From: Clostridia bacterium
GTDB lineage: Bacteria > Bacillota_A > Clostridia > TANB77 > CAG-508
Length of the DNA stretch: 12,757 nucleotides
Assembly (NCBI GenBank): GCA_022792975.1
Contig: JAAWCC010000070.1
Location: 1 to 12,757, forward strand
Reading direction: 5' to 3'
This document shows positions 1 to 7,656 of the stretch, piece by piece. Position 1 is the stretch's first letter, and every line of letters starts with the position of its first letter. A model generated the notes under the pieces. It did no database searches. It was not told where the DNA came from and saw nothing but the letters and a program-made list of their open reading frames with translations. A program made the position numbers and the translations under genes.

Positions 1-363
1 AATGAAAACACAACAATAATAGCACATAGTATTGCACCAGTATTTGTTAGCAAATTTTTAGTAGAGAATAAAGTGCAAGTAAGAAAACTAATATTTGTGT
101 GTGGATTTAATAATTATTTAGGAATAAATAAAGAATATGATGCAGTTAATAAAACAATGTATTTTGATAATTTAGAAGATGTAAAGAAATATGCAAATGA
201 AATTACTTGTTTTTATTCAGATAATGATCCATATGTAAAATATGAAGTAGAAAAGGAATTTGCAGACAAAATTGCAACAGAGCAAGTTTTAATACCAAAT
301 GCAGGACACATCAATAGCGAAAGTGGATATGACACATTTGAAGATATAGTAAATTATATTTAA
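1..363 (+). CDS. RBBP9/YdeN-like alpha/beta serine hydrolase, 3' part
   Basis: The frame is open from base 1, so the gene starts upstream; the first in-window start-like codon (73) is internal. The visible product is 120 residues. Near the start it reads IIAHSIAPVF, which resembles the nucleophile elbow (HSxA, with Ser at about residue 11) of the RBBP9/YdeN family of small alpha/beta hydrolases. Further on, FYSDNDPYV and PNAGHINSESG match the family's charge-relay Asp and His segments (SxxDxxV and GH). Members are soluble cytoplasmic esterase-like proteins whose substrates are mostly unknown. There is no in-frame CGG and no frame break. A 71-base gap separates it from the next gene on the same strand. 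Family assignment rests on motif order only, because the N-terminus is missing. Confidence 0.72.
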   Translation, partial: NENTTIIAHSIAPVFVSKFLVENKVQVRKLIFVCGFNNYLGINKEYDAVNKTMYFDNLEDVKKYANEITCFYSDNDPYVKYEVEKEFADKIATEQVLIPNAGHINSESGYDTFEDIVNYI

Positions 364-434
364 TATAGAGTTATAGGATTGAAAATGATTAATAAATTAT
401 TAATATGTAAATAAAAGAGTTATGGAGGTAAAGG

Positions 435-1073
435 ATGAAATTATATTTGTCGTCATATAAACTTGGAAATAAAAAAGAAGAGCTAAAGAAATGGATAAAA
501 GAGCATAATAATAAAATATGCCTAATACCTAATTCAAGAGACATTTATCCTGAAAGTGAAAGAAAAACATTAGGTATTCAAGCAGATGTTCAAGAACTAA
601 CTGATTTAGGATTTAATGTTACAGTAATATCATTAAAAGACTATTTTGATAGAAAAGGACAATTAATTGAAAGATTACAAGAATTTAATGCTTTTTATGT
701 TATAGGTGGAAATACATTTGTATTGAGACAAGCAATGTATTTAAGTGGATTTGATGAATATTTAAAAACAATAAAAGATAATAAAAATTATTTGTATGCA
801 GGATATAGTGCAGGAATATGTGTATTGGCAAAAGATTTACACGGATTGGATATTTGTGATATCCCTACAATTAATCCATATGAAATAGATACAATATGGA
901 ATGGATTAGGATATTTTGATTATATATTTCTTCCACATTATAAATCTGACCATAAGGAAACAAAATTAATCGATGCTTCAGTAGAATATTGCAATAATAA
1001 CAATATTAAATATAAAACCCTCAGGGATGGTGATGTAATTATAGGAGATACAGGTGAAGAGATAGGAAGTTAG
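435..1073 (+). CDS. Peptidase E-like serine hydrolase (family S51)
   Basis: The 212-residue product has the S51 layout: IPNSRD near residue 31, VIGGNTF at 89-95, the nucleophile elbow GYSAG with Ser125, and LPHYKSDH with His168. The family cleaves N-terminal Asp-X dipeptides (peptidase E) or cyanophycin-derived peptides, and the length fits peptidase E (about 230). It is cytoplasmic with no signal peptide. The start at 435 follows a GGAGGT ribosome binding site (424-429) with a 5-base spacer. No in-phase CGG occurs; the CGG inside CAC-GGA near 842 is out of phase and does not disturb the frame, which makes it a useful internal control for the recoding described elsewhere. It converges on the IMPase gene across a shared terminator. 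Confidence 0.85.
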   Translation: MKLYLSSYKLGNKKEELKKWIKEHNNKICLIPNSRDIYPESERKTLGIQADVQELTDLGFNVTVISLKDYFDRKGQLIERLQEFNAFYVIGGNTFVLRQAMYLSGFDEYLKTIKDNKNYLYAGYSAGICVLAKDLHGLDICDIPTINPYEIDTIWNGLGYFDYIFLPHYKSDHKETKLIDASVEYCNNNNIKYKTLRDGDVIIGDTGEEIGS

Positions 1074-1080
1074 AAATAAG

Positions 1081-1126
1081 AAAAAAACTTAATTTCAGCT
1101 CTTAGAAGCTGGAATTAAGTTTTTTT
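1081..1126. terminator. Bidirectional intrinsic terminator between converging genes
   Basis: A 20-base arm (1081-1100, A7 then CTTAATTTCAGCT) pairs with 1107-1126 (AGCTGGAATTAAG then T7) with one G-T wobble and a 6-base loop. The A-run and T-run flank a common stem, so it can end transcripts of the S51 gene on + and the IMPase gene on -. Confidence 0.9.
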
Positions 1127-1141
1127 ACTAATTCAGTAGAA

Positions 1142-1951
1142 TTAATTCGAATTTGTGCCAATAATATCTGAGAATTCATTGTGAATTTTTCTATTAGTTC
1201 CTAATATAACTTGCTTCTCAATTTTCAGAAAGTCTAATGGAGTATTTTTTTCAGCACTAACTTTTCCACCAGCCTCTTCTATTAATAAAGAACCAACACA
1301 TATATCCCATAAATAGCAATATAATTCCATGTGAGCTTCTGTCTTGCCAGCAGCAACATAACAAAGAGAAATTACAGTAGAAAATATTTTTTCAACGTTT
1401 TGCATTTGCTCCATTGCATTTTTATGAATTTCTGAAAACCATGTAGTCATTTCTGGGAAGCGATTATTAAAGCCAATTGTTGTTAAGCTTTTATCTAGTT
1501 CTGAAACCGCTGAAACTTGAAGCCTTTTACCATTGCAATATGAACCTTTTCCTTGTTCACATACAAAGAGTTCATTTGTAGTGGGAATAAAAATAGCTCC
1601 ACCTGCGGGTTTATTATTTTTCATATATCCAATACTAACACAATAAAATGGAATTCCTCTAGAGAAATTTAGTGTTCCATCAAGTGGGTCTATAACCCAA
1701 GTGTATTCTGTACTACCAGTTTGACAATTTCCACCTTCTTCTGCGATAATTGAATCATTATCAAAATACTCTTTAATTCCTTTTATAATTATTTCTTCGC
1801 TTGTAGTATCTGCAATTGTTAATACATCTTTTATACCTTTTTCTTTTATATGCATATCACCATTTCGTGATATTTGCAAAATTGCTTCCCCAGATTTTTT
1901 TGCTAGGTCAATAGCTAATTTTGTTCTATTGCTAAAGCTAACATTTTCCAT
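1142..1951 (-). CDS. Inositol monophosphatase family phosphatase
   Basis: The 269-residue product is a Mg2+-dependent, Li+-sensitive-type phosphatase of the IMPase/SuhB/CysQ superfamily. Metal ligands are visible in order: AEEGG (Glu71), WVIDPLDGT (Asp88 and Asp91, followed by the G-T phosphate contact), and WDICVG (Asp216) near the C-terminus. Length is typical (260-275). The ATG at 1951 was chosen because a GGGAGGT ribosome binding site lies just upstream (plus-strand 1958-1964); the longer frame opens with a TTG inside that site. The likely substrate is inositol-1-phosphate or another sugar phosphate or PAP; sequence alone does not decide. No in-phase CGG and no frame break. It is transcribed alone. 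Confidence 0.9.
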   Translation of the reverse strand: MENVSFSNRTKLAIDLAKKSGEAILQISRNGDMHIKEKGIKDVLTIADTTSEEIIIKGIKEYFDNDSIIAEEGGNCQTGSTEYTWVIDPLDGTLNFSRGIPFYCVSIGYMKNNKPAGGAIFIPTTNELFVCEQGKGSYCNGKRLQVSAVSELDKSLTTIGFNNRFPEMTTWFSEIHKNAMEQMQNVEKIFSTVISLCYVAAGKTEAHMELYCYLWDICVGSLLIEEAGGKVSAEKNTPLDFLKIEKQVILGTNRKIHNEFSDIIGTNSN

Positions 1952-1984
1952 ATAGATACCTCCCAAATCTGTTTAATATATTTC

Positions 1985-1990
1985 ATTATA
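1985..1990 (-). promoter_or_regulatory. Likely -10 box of the IMPase promoter
   Basis: On the minus strand a TATAAT preceded by GT lies about 35 bases upstream of the start codon. No good -35 box is seen at 16-18 bases, only an A-tract, so this is a partial promoter call. Confidence 0.4.
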
Positions 1991-2130
1991 ACACCACTTT
2001 TTTTTAGTAAATAAAATTTAAAAGATTATAAACATAAAACTGCTAAAAATTTAATTTATTAGCTAAAAGCATAACATTCTAAAACATTATATATGCAAAA
2101 GTGTAGGTATTTTGATTGAAAACTATAAAT

Positions 2131-2161
2131 TGTGTCAAAATGCCCCGTCCCCACTGACACA
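2131..2161. repeat. GC-rich palindromic REP-like element
   Basis: TGTGTCA (2131-2137) and TGACACA (2155-2161) form a perfect 7-base inverted repeat around a C-rich core (TGCCCCGTCCCC). The GC content is sharply higher than the surrounding intergenic DNA. Elements with a GGGGACGG core flanked by TGTCA/TGACA arms recur as extragenic repeats in many Firmicutes, which is remembered family knowledge. Only one copy is visible here, so repetitiveness is inferred. Confidence 0.5.
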
Positions 2162-2231
2162 GAAAATTTTCACAATTGCCAAGCTTGTTAAATAAAATAG
2201 ATTAATTAGAATTAATAAACAGGAGGTATTT

Positions 2232-3105
2232 ATGAAGCTTGGATTGTCACTTGCTGGTGGTGGGGTGAAGGGTGCAGCTCATATTGGAGTGCTTAAGGCT
2301 TTTGAAGAGAGAAATATCAAAATTGATTATATTTCAGGGACCTCGTCAGGGAGTATAGTAAGTACTTTATATGCAGTAGGGTATAAAGCGGATGAAATAT
2401 ATGAAATTTTTAAGAAATATTGTGGTCAAATAAATTATATTAGTATTTCAAATATATTTAAGCTTATAGCTCGGATTGATTTTTCGTAGGAAAATTTTAA
2501 TACAAGGTTTAAATAATGGAGAAAAACTAGAAAAGCTTATGAGGAAGCTTTGTATTGCTAAAGGTGTAGATAATATAAAACAAATAAGAATACCACTTAT
2601 TATTCCAAGTGTTGATTTACATAATGGAAAGGTATATATTTTTTCGTCAAGACAGATGAAAAGTGAGCATTTAAAACAAATGAGAAATACTTATGATGAT
2701 GTTACTCAATATGTACATGATGTGGATATTGCAACAGCTGTAAGAGCGAGTTGTAGTTTTCCAGGTGTGTTTAGTCCTTGCAGATATGCAAATACTGAAC
2801 TAATAGATGGAGGTATAAGGGAGAATGTTCCGTGGAAAGAGACAAAGCTTATAGGTGCAGATAAAGTAATAAGTGTAGTATTTAAGGAGGAATTGAAGCA
2901 AGATGATTACATAAATATTATAGAAGCAATAGAGAAGTCAATCGGAATACTTTCTCATGAATTATCAAATTATAAATTAGAAGGAGCGGATAATCTTATA
3001 GAAATAAAGACTAAACATATATCTCTTTTAGATACAAATAAAATTGATTATTTATATAGATTGGGATATAAAATAGCAAATGAAAAGTTGAGAAAAATCT
3101 TATAA
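2232..3105 (+). CDS. Patatin-like phospholipase (RssA/YchK type), one CGG +1 recoding site
   Basis: The reconstructed product has 290 residues. It carries the three hallmarks of bacterial patatins: the glycine-rich oxyanion loop LAGGGVKG (residues 8-15), the nucleophile elbow GTSSGS (Ser38), and the catalytic DGG (Asp192), giving a Ser-Asp dyad. Such enzymes are lipid acyl hydrolases. The gene is split at 2472-2474, an in-frame CGG (codon 81); reading onward stops after 4 more codons at TAG. Omitting C2472 gives IAG-LIFRRKILIQG and joins the two halves exactly, with Gly81 supplied. The start follows AGGAGGT (2221-2227). It ends 4 bases before the stop of the opposing RluA gene, with no terminator between. 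Other CGGs in this gene (GCG-GAT twice, ATC-GGA) are out of phase and harmless. Confidence 0.9.
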
Positions 3106-3109
3106 ATAC

Positions 3110-3969
3110 CTAAGAAATTTCTATTTCTTTATTATTCAAATAGCTTAAAATGCCACTATTTGCTTCAAAGTTAAAAATAATTTTAAAGGCACATAAATCT
3201 TGTACTTTTTCACCAAATGCTTTGTTTATCTTATTTATTCCGTATTTACCGGTCACCTATTATAGGATGACCTATATAAGATAAATGGGCACGAATTTGA
3301 TGGGTGCGACCGAGTATGCAGTATTACTTCTAAAATACTGTAATTTTCAGCAGTATTTTCAGATATTACTGTGTACTCAGTTATTATTTCCTTGTAGCCT
3401 TTTTCAGGATCTTGTCTAATATATACCATAGATTTTTTAGTATCTTTAAATAAATATGCTTTTAAAATAGCATGTTTTTTAGCGAAGGTACCTAAGACTT
3501 TACATTTATAAAACTTTTTTATTTCGTGTGTTTTAAACTTCTCAAGCAAAATTTCAAGGGAAGCAGAGTTTTTAGCAAAAAGTACTAAGCCAGAAGTGTT
3601 TCTATCTAATCTATGGCAGGGCATAATAGATTTACTAGAATATTTATCTTGTAAAATAGAAGTTAAAGAGACTTGACTGCTATTTACTTCAATTCCTTTA
3701 GGTTTATTTACAACTAAGATATTTTCATCCTCATAAATACAACGAATATCAAAATAAGCAGAAAAAAGAAAGCTATCAATTATATATAGAGTAATTTTGT
3801 CTCCCTCATGAATTACAGTATTTTCTGATACTCTTACATCATTTATCCTAATATCCCTTTTCCTAAGAGCTTTGTAGAAGGTGCTAGAATTTGCAAAAGG
3901 AAATTCTGCTTCAAGAAAGGGTATTAATTTATTATTATCAAATTTTTTACTTACAATTACAGTTCTCAT
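3110..3969 (-). CDS. RluA-family 23S rRNA-type pseudouridine synthase, two CGG +1 recoding sites
   Basis: The reconstructed length is 285 residues. The N-terminus (about 1-65) resembles an S4 RNA-binding domain. VVNKPKGIEV (86-95) and HRLDRNTSGL (119-128, catalytic Asp122) define the RluA superfamily, which isomerises uridines in rRNA or tRNA. In-frame CGG codons occur at plus 3310-3312 and 3249-3251 (ccg on the + strand). Skipping one C at each restores HTGRTHQIRAHL, the near-invariant C-terminal motif of the family, with Gly220, and then GHPIIGDGKYG with Gly240. Without this, the product would end just after position 3253 with an unrelated tail. ATG 3969 is preferred to an upstream TTG that lies inside the -10 box. 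RluA versus RluD specificity cannot be told from sequence. Confidence 0.9.
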
Positions 3970-3975
3970 ATAAGT

Positions 3976-4004
3976 ATTATACAAAAATTTGTGAAAAAGT
4001 GCAA
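3976..4004 (-). promoter_or_regulatory. Sigma-A promoter giving a leaderless mRNA for the RluA-family gene
   Basis: Minus strand TTGCAC (3999-4004), a 17-base spacer, then TATAAT (3976-3981). The expected start point, about 7 bases on, falls at the A of the ATG at 3969, and no ribosome binding site lies upstream. The transcript is therefore inferred to be leaderless. Confidence 0.75.
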
Positions 4005-4011
4005 GTTTACC

Positions 4012-4040
4012 TTGATTAAAAAAAAGAAATCATATATAAT
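4012..4040 (+). promoter_or_regulatory. Sigma-A promoter for the pilin-like gene and rnhB
   Basis: TTGATT (4012-4017), 17 bases, TATAAT (4035-4040), within an A/T-rich tract. It is divergent from the RluA promoter; the two -35 boxes are 7 bases apart, so the promoters may influence one another. Confidence 0.6.
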
Positions 4041-4076
4041 TATAATATAATATATTTGGGAGGGAATAATTAACCT

Positions 4077-4509
4077 ATGAATATTAAGAATAACAAAGGA
4101 ATTACGCTAGTTACTCTAGTAATCACAGTAATAGTTCTTGCAATAATTGCATATGCAAGTGTGTCTATTGGTGTAAACTTAATAAATACTGGAAAGTTTA
4201 CAAATGTAGAGACCTTTATGATGTTAATCAAAAGCAGCTGTGAGACTAGGCTAAATGCAGTTGAAATTGGAGATATGGAGGAAAGTGAATTATACGGAAT
4301 AAAACAGACAGAGGGAGACTTTGCAAACTTTTATAAGCTTACACAACAAGATTTAAATGATATGGGAGTAAAAGAGGCAAAGGCAAAAGACCGGTTACTA
4401 TGTAAATTATGATGACCCAAATGGAATAGAAGTAGTATATGAAAAGGGTGTAGAAAATTCAGGAGAAATATATCACAAATTATCTGATATGATAAGTGCA
4501 GGAGATTAA
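4077..4509 (+). CDS. Type IV pilin-like / prepilin-type N-methylation protein, one CGG +1 recoding site
   Basis: The 143-residue reconstructed product begins with a short basic leader (MNIKNNKG) followed by ITLVTLVITVIVLAIIA. This is a class III/prepilin leader, with cleavage predicted after Gly8 and a hydrophobic helix of about 20 residues. Position +5, usually Glu, is Thr, as in many clostridial pseudopilins. The remainder is a short soluble domain without a recognised fold. The in-frame CGG at 4392-4394 (codon 106, preceded by GAC) must lose one C; the sequence then reads KDGYYVNYDDPNG and continues to a TAA at 4507, whereas the unshifted frame stops 6 codons later. The CGG in TAC-GGA near 4295 is out of phase. 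GGGAGGG (4058-4064) is the ribosome binding site with a long 12-base spacer. It probably shares its transcript with rnhB. Confidence 0.75.
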
Positions 4510-4517
4510 TATAATAA

Positions 4518-5148
4518 ATGACAGAAAAAGAAGAAAATAGATTAATAAAATTAAAAGAAATAGATATGCGGATTGTATGAGCAGGGTTTAAAAAATATAT
4601 GTGGAATAGATGAAGCAGGAAGAGGGCCACTAGCGGGTCCTGTTGTTGTTGCAAGTGCAATAATGCCAAGAGACTCAATGATAGAGGGAGTTAATGACTC
4701 AAAAAAAGTTTCAGAAAAAAAAAGAGAAAGAGTTTTTGAAGAGATTATAAAAAATGCTGTAAGCTATGGTGTGCGGTATTATAGACGAGGGTATCATAGA
4801 TGAAATAAATATCTTACAAGCAACAAAATTAGGGCTTACAACTTCGATAAAGGAACTTGAAATAAAACCAGATATTATAGTAGTAGATGCTCTAAAGGGA
4901 ATAGATACATGTCGGAATTCCATATAAATCTATAATAAAAGGAGATGCACTTTGCTATTCAATTGCAGCTGCATCAATAATTGCAAAAGTTACAAGGGAT
5001 AGAATAATGCTTAAATATGATAAAATATATCCAGAGTATGGATTTGCAAAGCACAAAGGTTATGGAACTCGGTGAGCATATTCAGGCAATTAAAAAATAT
5101 GGACTTTGTCCAATACATAGAAGAAGTTTTACAAAGAAGTTTGTTTAA
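4518..5148 (+). CDS. rnhB: Ribonuclease HII, four CGG +1 recoding sites
   Basis: RNase HII removes ribonucleotides and RNA primers from DNA-RNA hybrids. The reconstructed protein has 208 residues, which is normal for the family. [14 protein letters not shown] (28-41) holds catalytic Asp31 and Glu32; VVDALKG (121-127) holds a third acid, and KVTRDRIM and HRRSF are also present. In-frame CGGs stand at 4569-4571, 4774-4776, 4913-4915 and 5070-5072. Omitting one C at each yields Gly18 (DMGLYEQG), Gly86 (SYGVGIIDE), Gly132 (TCGIPYKS, before the conserved SIIKGDA) and Gly184 (YGTGEH). All four phases fit exactly (spacing 68, 46 and 52 codons). Read normally the ORF has five pieces, and no enzyme could form. 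The start lies 8 bases after the pilin-like stop, with only a distant GGAG, so translational coupling is plausible. Confidence 0.95.
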
Positions 5149-5705
5149 AAATAATATTAACATATTCTTTATATAAAGTTTTTATATCTAAATTTTCCTG
5201 AGATTTAATTTTATGTAATAAAATAGCATAGGTTGTTCCAAAAAGACCACTTGCAAGGGTTGAGGGAGAACCTATATTTTGTATGTTTCCTTCACCGATT
5301 TTGTATACTTTCAGTTATAATACTTTCAAGCATATCAATATATTCAAATACAAATTTCCTGCAGGTTAAATTTCTAGAATCGTTTCCTAAAACTTCACTT
5401 AAAACAATGGTCATGAAATCTTGATACTTGACCATAACTTTAATTTGTATAAGTAAAATTGCTTTTAATTTATCTCTTAAATTATCGCAGTTTGCAACTT
5501 TAATTGTCATACTATTTTGCAAAAGCTTCATTCCTTCTTCGATAAGGAAGGTGAAAATTTCCTCCTTGCTAGAAAAATGATAATAAAGAGTACCTTTCGC
5601 AACTCCTACAACAGAAGTGATTTCCTCGATACTTGTTGCATCATACCCTTTAGTTGCAAATAAATTCATAGATGTTTCAAATATTTTTCGTTTAGTTCTA
5701 TTCAT
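5129..5705 (-). CDS. TetR/AcrR-family transcriptional regulator, one CGG +1 recoding site
   Basis: The N-terminal 50 residues form the TetR helix-turn-helix: KIFETSMNLFATKGYDATS, then EEITSVVGVAKGTLYYHFSSKEEIF. The C-terminal two thirds would be the ligand-binding and dimerisation domain, with no recognised ligand. Reconstructed length is 191 residues. An in-frame CGG (plus 5295-5297, preceded by AAT) is followed at once by TGA. Skipping one C reads IQNGEGNIQNIG and extends the protein by about 55 residues to a TAA at plus 5129, bringing it to the usual TetR length. The 3' end overlaps the rnhB end by 20 bases. The ribosome binding site GGAGGGG (5710-5716) is 4 bases from the ATG. Its targets are not evident; no efflux gene lies beside it. 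Confidence 0.9.
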
Positions 5706-5729
5706 AGAACCCCTCCATTTCTATTCATA

Positions 5730-5758
5730 ATTATATATGGAAAAAAAACTTAGCGCAA
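5730..5758 (-). promoter_or_regulatory. Sigma-A promoter of the TetR gene
   Basis: Minus strand TTGCGC (5753-5758), 17-base spacer containing a T8 run, TATAAT (5730-5735). The start point would fall about 18 bases before the start codon, just ahead of the ribosome binding site. No clear palindromic autoregulatory operator was found. Confidence 0.65.
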
Positions 5759-5840
5759 GTATATTTTAGAAAATATTATAATATGTCAAGATTTTACATG
5801 AAATTTAGCAATAAATAAGACAATAAATCTAATTAGAAGG

Positions 5841-5875
5841 GAAATAATCTAAAATAAAAGATTATTTCTTTTTTT
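5841..5875 (+). terminator. Orphan intrinsic terminator upstream of spoIIGA
   Basis: GAAATAATCT (5841-5850) pairs perfectly with AGATTATTTC (5859-5868) across an 8-base A-rich loop, then T7. No + strand gene ends nearby: rnhB ends about 690 bases upstream, across the antisense TetR gene. It may block readthrough into spoIIGA or end a small RNA. Confidence 0.7.
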
Positions 5876-5887
5876 CGCATCCAAAGT

Positions 5888-5920
5888 TTGACAAGATTTT
5901 AACGAAAGACGAACTATAAT
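5888..5920 (+). promoter_or_regulatory. spoIIG-type promoter with an extended 21-base spacer
   Basis: Consensus TTGACA (5888-5893) and TATAAT (5915-5920) are separated by 21 bases instead of 17. In Bacillus subtilis the spoIIG promoter has perfect-looking hexamers with a 22-base spacer and needs phosphorylated Spo0A. Here TTTGACA is one change from the TTCGACA 0A box, and the spacer holds ACGAA and GACGAA (0A box TGTCGAA-like). Spo0A control is inferred from this resemblance and the downstream genes. Confidence 0.65.
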
Positions 5921-5958
5921 TTATATAAGGCTTTTTTAGGAGGTGATGCTTTAGAATA

Positions 5959-6894
5959 ATGACTATATATTTGGATGTAGTCTTCTTAGAGAATATATGT
6001 ATGAATGGAATTATACTTTATGCAACTGGTATTGTGACTAAAACAAAATGTAAACTTTTTAGGGTGTTATTATCAAGTATATGTGGAGCGCTTTATGCTA
6101 TTCGGTACATATTTAACAAATAGCTATATTTATCTAAATCTAGCTTCAAAACTCATATTATCAATTGTAATGATATATATAGCGTTTTATCCTAAAAACT
6201 TAAAAATGCTATTTAAGTATATGACAATATTCTATTTAGCATCGTTTGTATTTGGAGGTTGTGCTTTTTTCCTGCTTTATTACATAAAGCCACAAGAGAT
6301 ACTGTACAAAAATGGCTTTTTAACAGGTACTTATCCTATAAAAGTAGCTTTTTTAGGAGCAATAGTAGGGCTTGCAATCTTGAGTATTGCATTTAAGATA
6401 ATCAAAACAAGATTAAGTAAAAATGATATGTTCTGTGAAGTGGTAATAGAATATAGAGAAAGAAGCGTAAATACTAGATTAATGATAGATACAGGGAATT
6501 TATTAAAGGACCCACTGACAAAAACGCCAGTTATAGTTGTAGAAAAAGACAGATTAAAGGAAATACTAGATAATGAGGTATTAGATGGATTAGAAGAAAT
6601 CATATATGGAGGTAATGAAAAGCTGATAGACAAAATAGGGGAGGACTATATTTCAAGATTTAGACTTATACCATTTTCATCACTTCGGAAAGCAAAATGG
6701 TATGCTAATTGGGTTCAAACCAGATAAAATTACAATAAAATTTGATGGTATGGAAAAAGAAAAACATAATGTAATTATTCGGAATATATAATAAGCCAGT
6801 TTCGAAAAATGGAAGTTATTCTGGATTGGTTGGACTTGAACTTTTAGACGAAGGGAGTGAAAAAGAACTTGAACTTAATTCAAATTTTAAATAA
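5959..6894 (+). CDS. spoIIGA: Sporulation sigma-E factor-processing peptidase SpoIIGA, three CGG +1 recoding sites
   Basis: SpoIIGA is the membrane aspartic protease that removes the pro-sequence of sigma-E in the mother cell. The reconstruction gives 310 residues (309 in B. subtilis). The first 150 residues hold about five hydrophobic segments (for example 60-77, 87-108 and 127-147); the soluble part contains [12 protein letters not shown] with catalytic Asp177. In-frame CGGs at 6103-6105, 6686-6688 and 6780-6782 each need one C skipped, giving Gly49 (YAIGTYL), Gly243 (SSLGKQNG) and Gly274 (IIGIYNKP). Phase spacing (194 and 31 codons) is exact. The start follows AGGAGGTGAT (5938-5947). Its end overlaps sigE by 38 bases in another frame, which implies translational coupling. 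Confidence 0.95.
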
Positions 6895-7593
6895 CCTGTA
6901 TTTGAAGTACCTAAAAAGAGAAAATACAGATAATGAAAGCATATTTTATATTGCAGGTAGTCAAACACTTCCACCACCATTAGAGCCTAAAGAGGAGGAG
7001 GAAGTATTAAAAAGATTAGCAAATAAAGACATGGAGGCTAGACAAACTTTAGTAGAAAGAAACCTAAGATTAGTGGTATATATTGCTAAAAAGTTTGAAA
7101 ATACAGGAATAGGAATTGAGGATCTGATTTCGATTGGTACGATTGGGCTTATGAAGGCTATTAATACTTTTAATACAGATAAAAAGATTAAACTTGCAAC
7201 TTATGCATCTAGATGTATTGAAAATGAAATTTTGATGTACTTAAGAAGAAGTAACAAAATTAAAGGAGAAATCTCAATTGATGAGCCACTAAATCAAGAT
7301 GGAGACGGAAACGAGCTGCTTTTATCAGATATATTACGGAACAGAAGGTGATGTAACATCAAGAGGTATAGAGGATGAAGTAGACAAAAGCTTACTTAAA
7401 GCATCAATGGAGAAGCTAAACCCAAGAGAGAAGGATATAATGGAGCTAAGGTTTGGCTTTAGAACAGGCGGGGACGAAAAAACTCAAAAAGAAGTGGCCG
7501 ATATGCTTCGGAATATCACAAAGCTACATATCAAGGTTAGAAAAAAAGATAATAAGCAAGATGAAAAAAGAGATTATGAGCAAAACAGGCTAG
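6857..7593 (+). CDS. sigE: RNA polymerase sigma-E factor (mother-cell sporulation), two CGG +1 recoding sites
   Basis: The product is 244 residues (239 in B. subtilis) and aligns by eye over its length. There is a pro-sequence to about residue 32, then [13 protein letters not shown], region 2 ([53 protein letters not shown]) and region 4 ([27 protein letters not shown]). In-frame CGGs at 7337-7339 and 7509-7511 would end the protein early; skipping one C gives Gly161 in SDILGTEGD and Gly218 in the region 4.2 helix-turn-helix. Both glycines are present at these places in B. subtilis SigE. The GTG at 6857 sits against its GGGAG, so the in-frame TTG at 6869 (11-base spacer) is a real alternative start. 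No sigG follows, unlike many clostridia; a terminator follows instead. Confidence 0.95.
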
Positions 7594-7595
7594 TA

Positions 7596-7638
7596 AAAAA
7601 TTCTCAATGTTAGATATAGGATAACATTGAGAATTTTT
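7596..7638. terminator. Bidirectional terminator between sigE and the M15 peptidase gene
   Basis: A perfect 17-base stem: AAAAATTCTCAATGTTA (7596-7612) against TAACATTGAGAATTTTT (7622-7638), 9-base loop. A-run and T-run let it serve both converging genes. Confidence 0.92.
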
Positions 7639-7656
7639 TATTATTTTTATAATGAA

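Noticed and set aside
4331..4678. Long minus-strand open frame opposite the pilin-like gene and rnhB
   Set aside because: Leucine- and histidine-rich low-complexity translation antisense to two recognisable genes, without a ribosome binding site.
5233..5424. Short + strand open frame inside the TetR gene
   Set aside because: Antisense shadow of the TetR coding region with no ribosome binding site or family resemblance.
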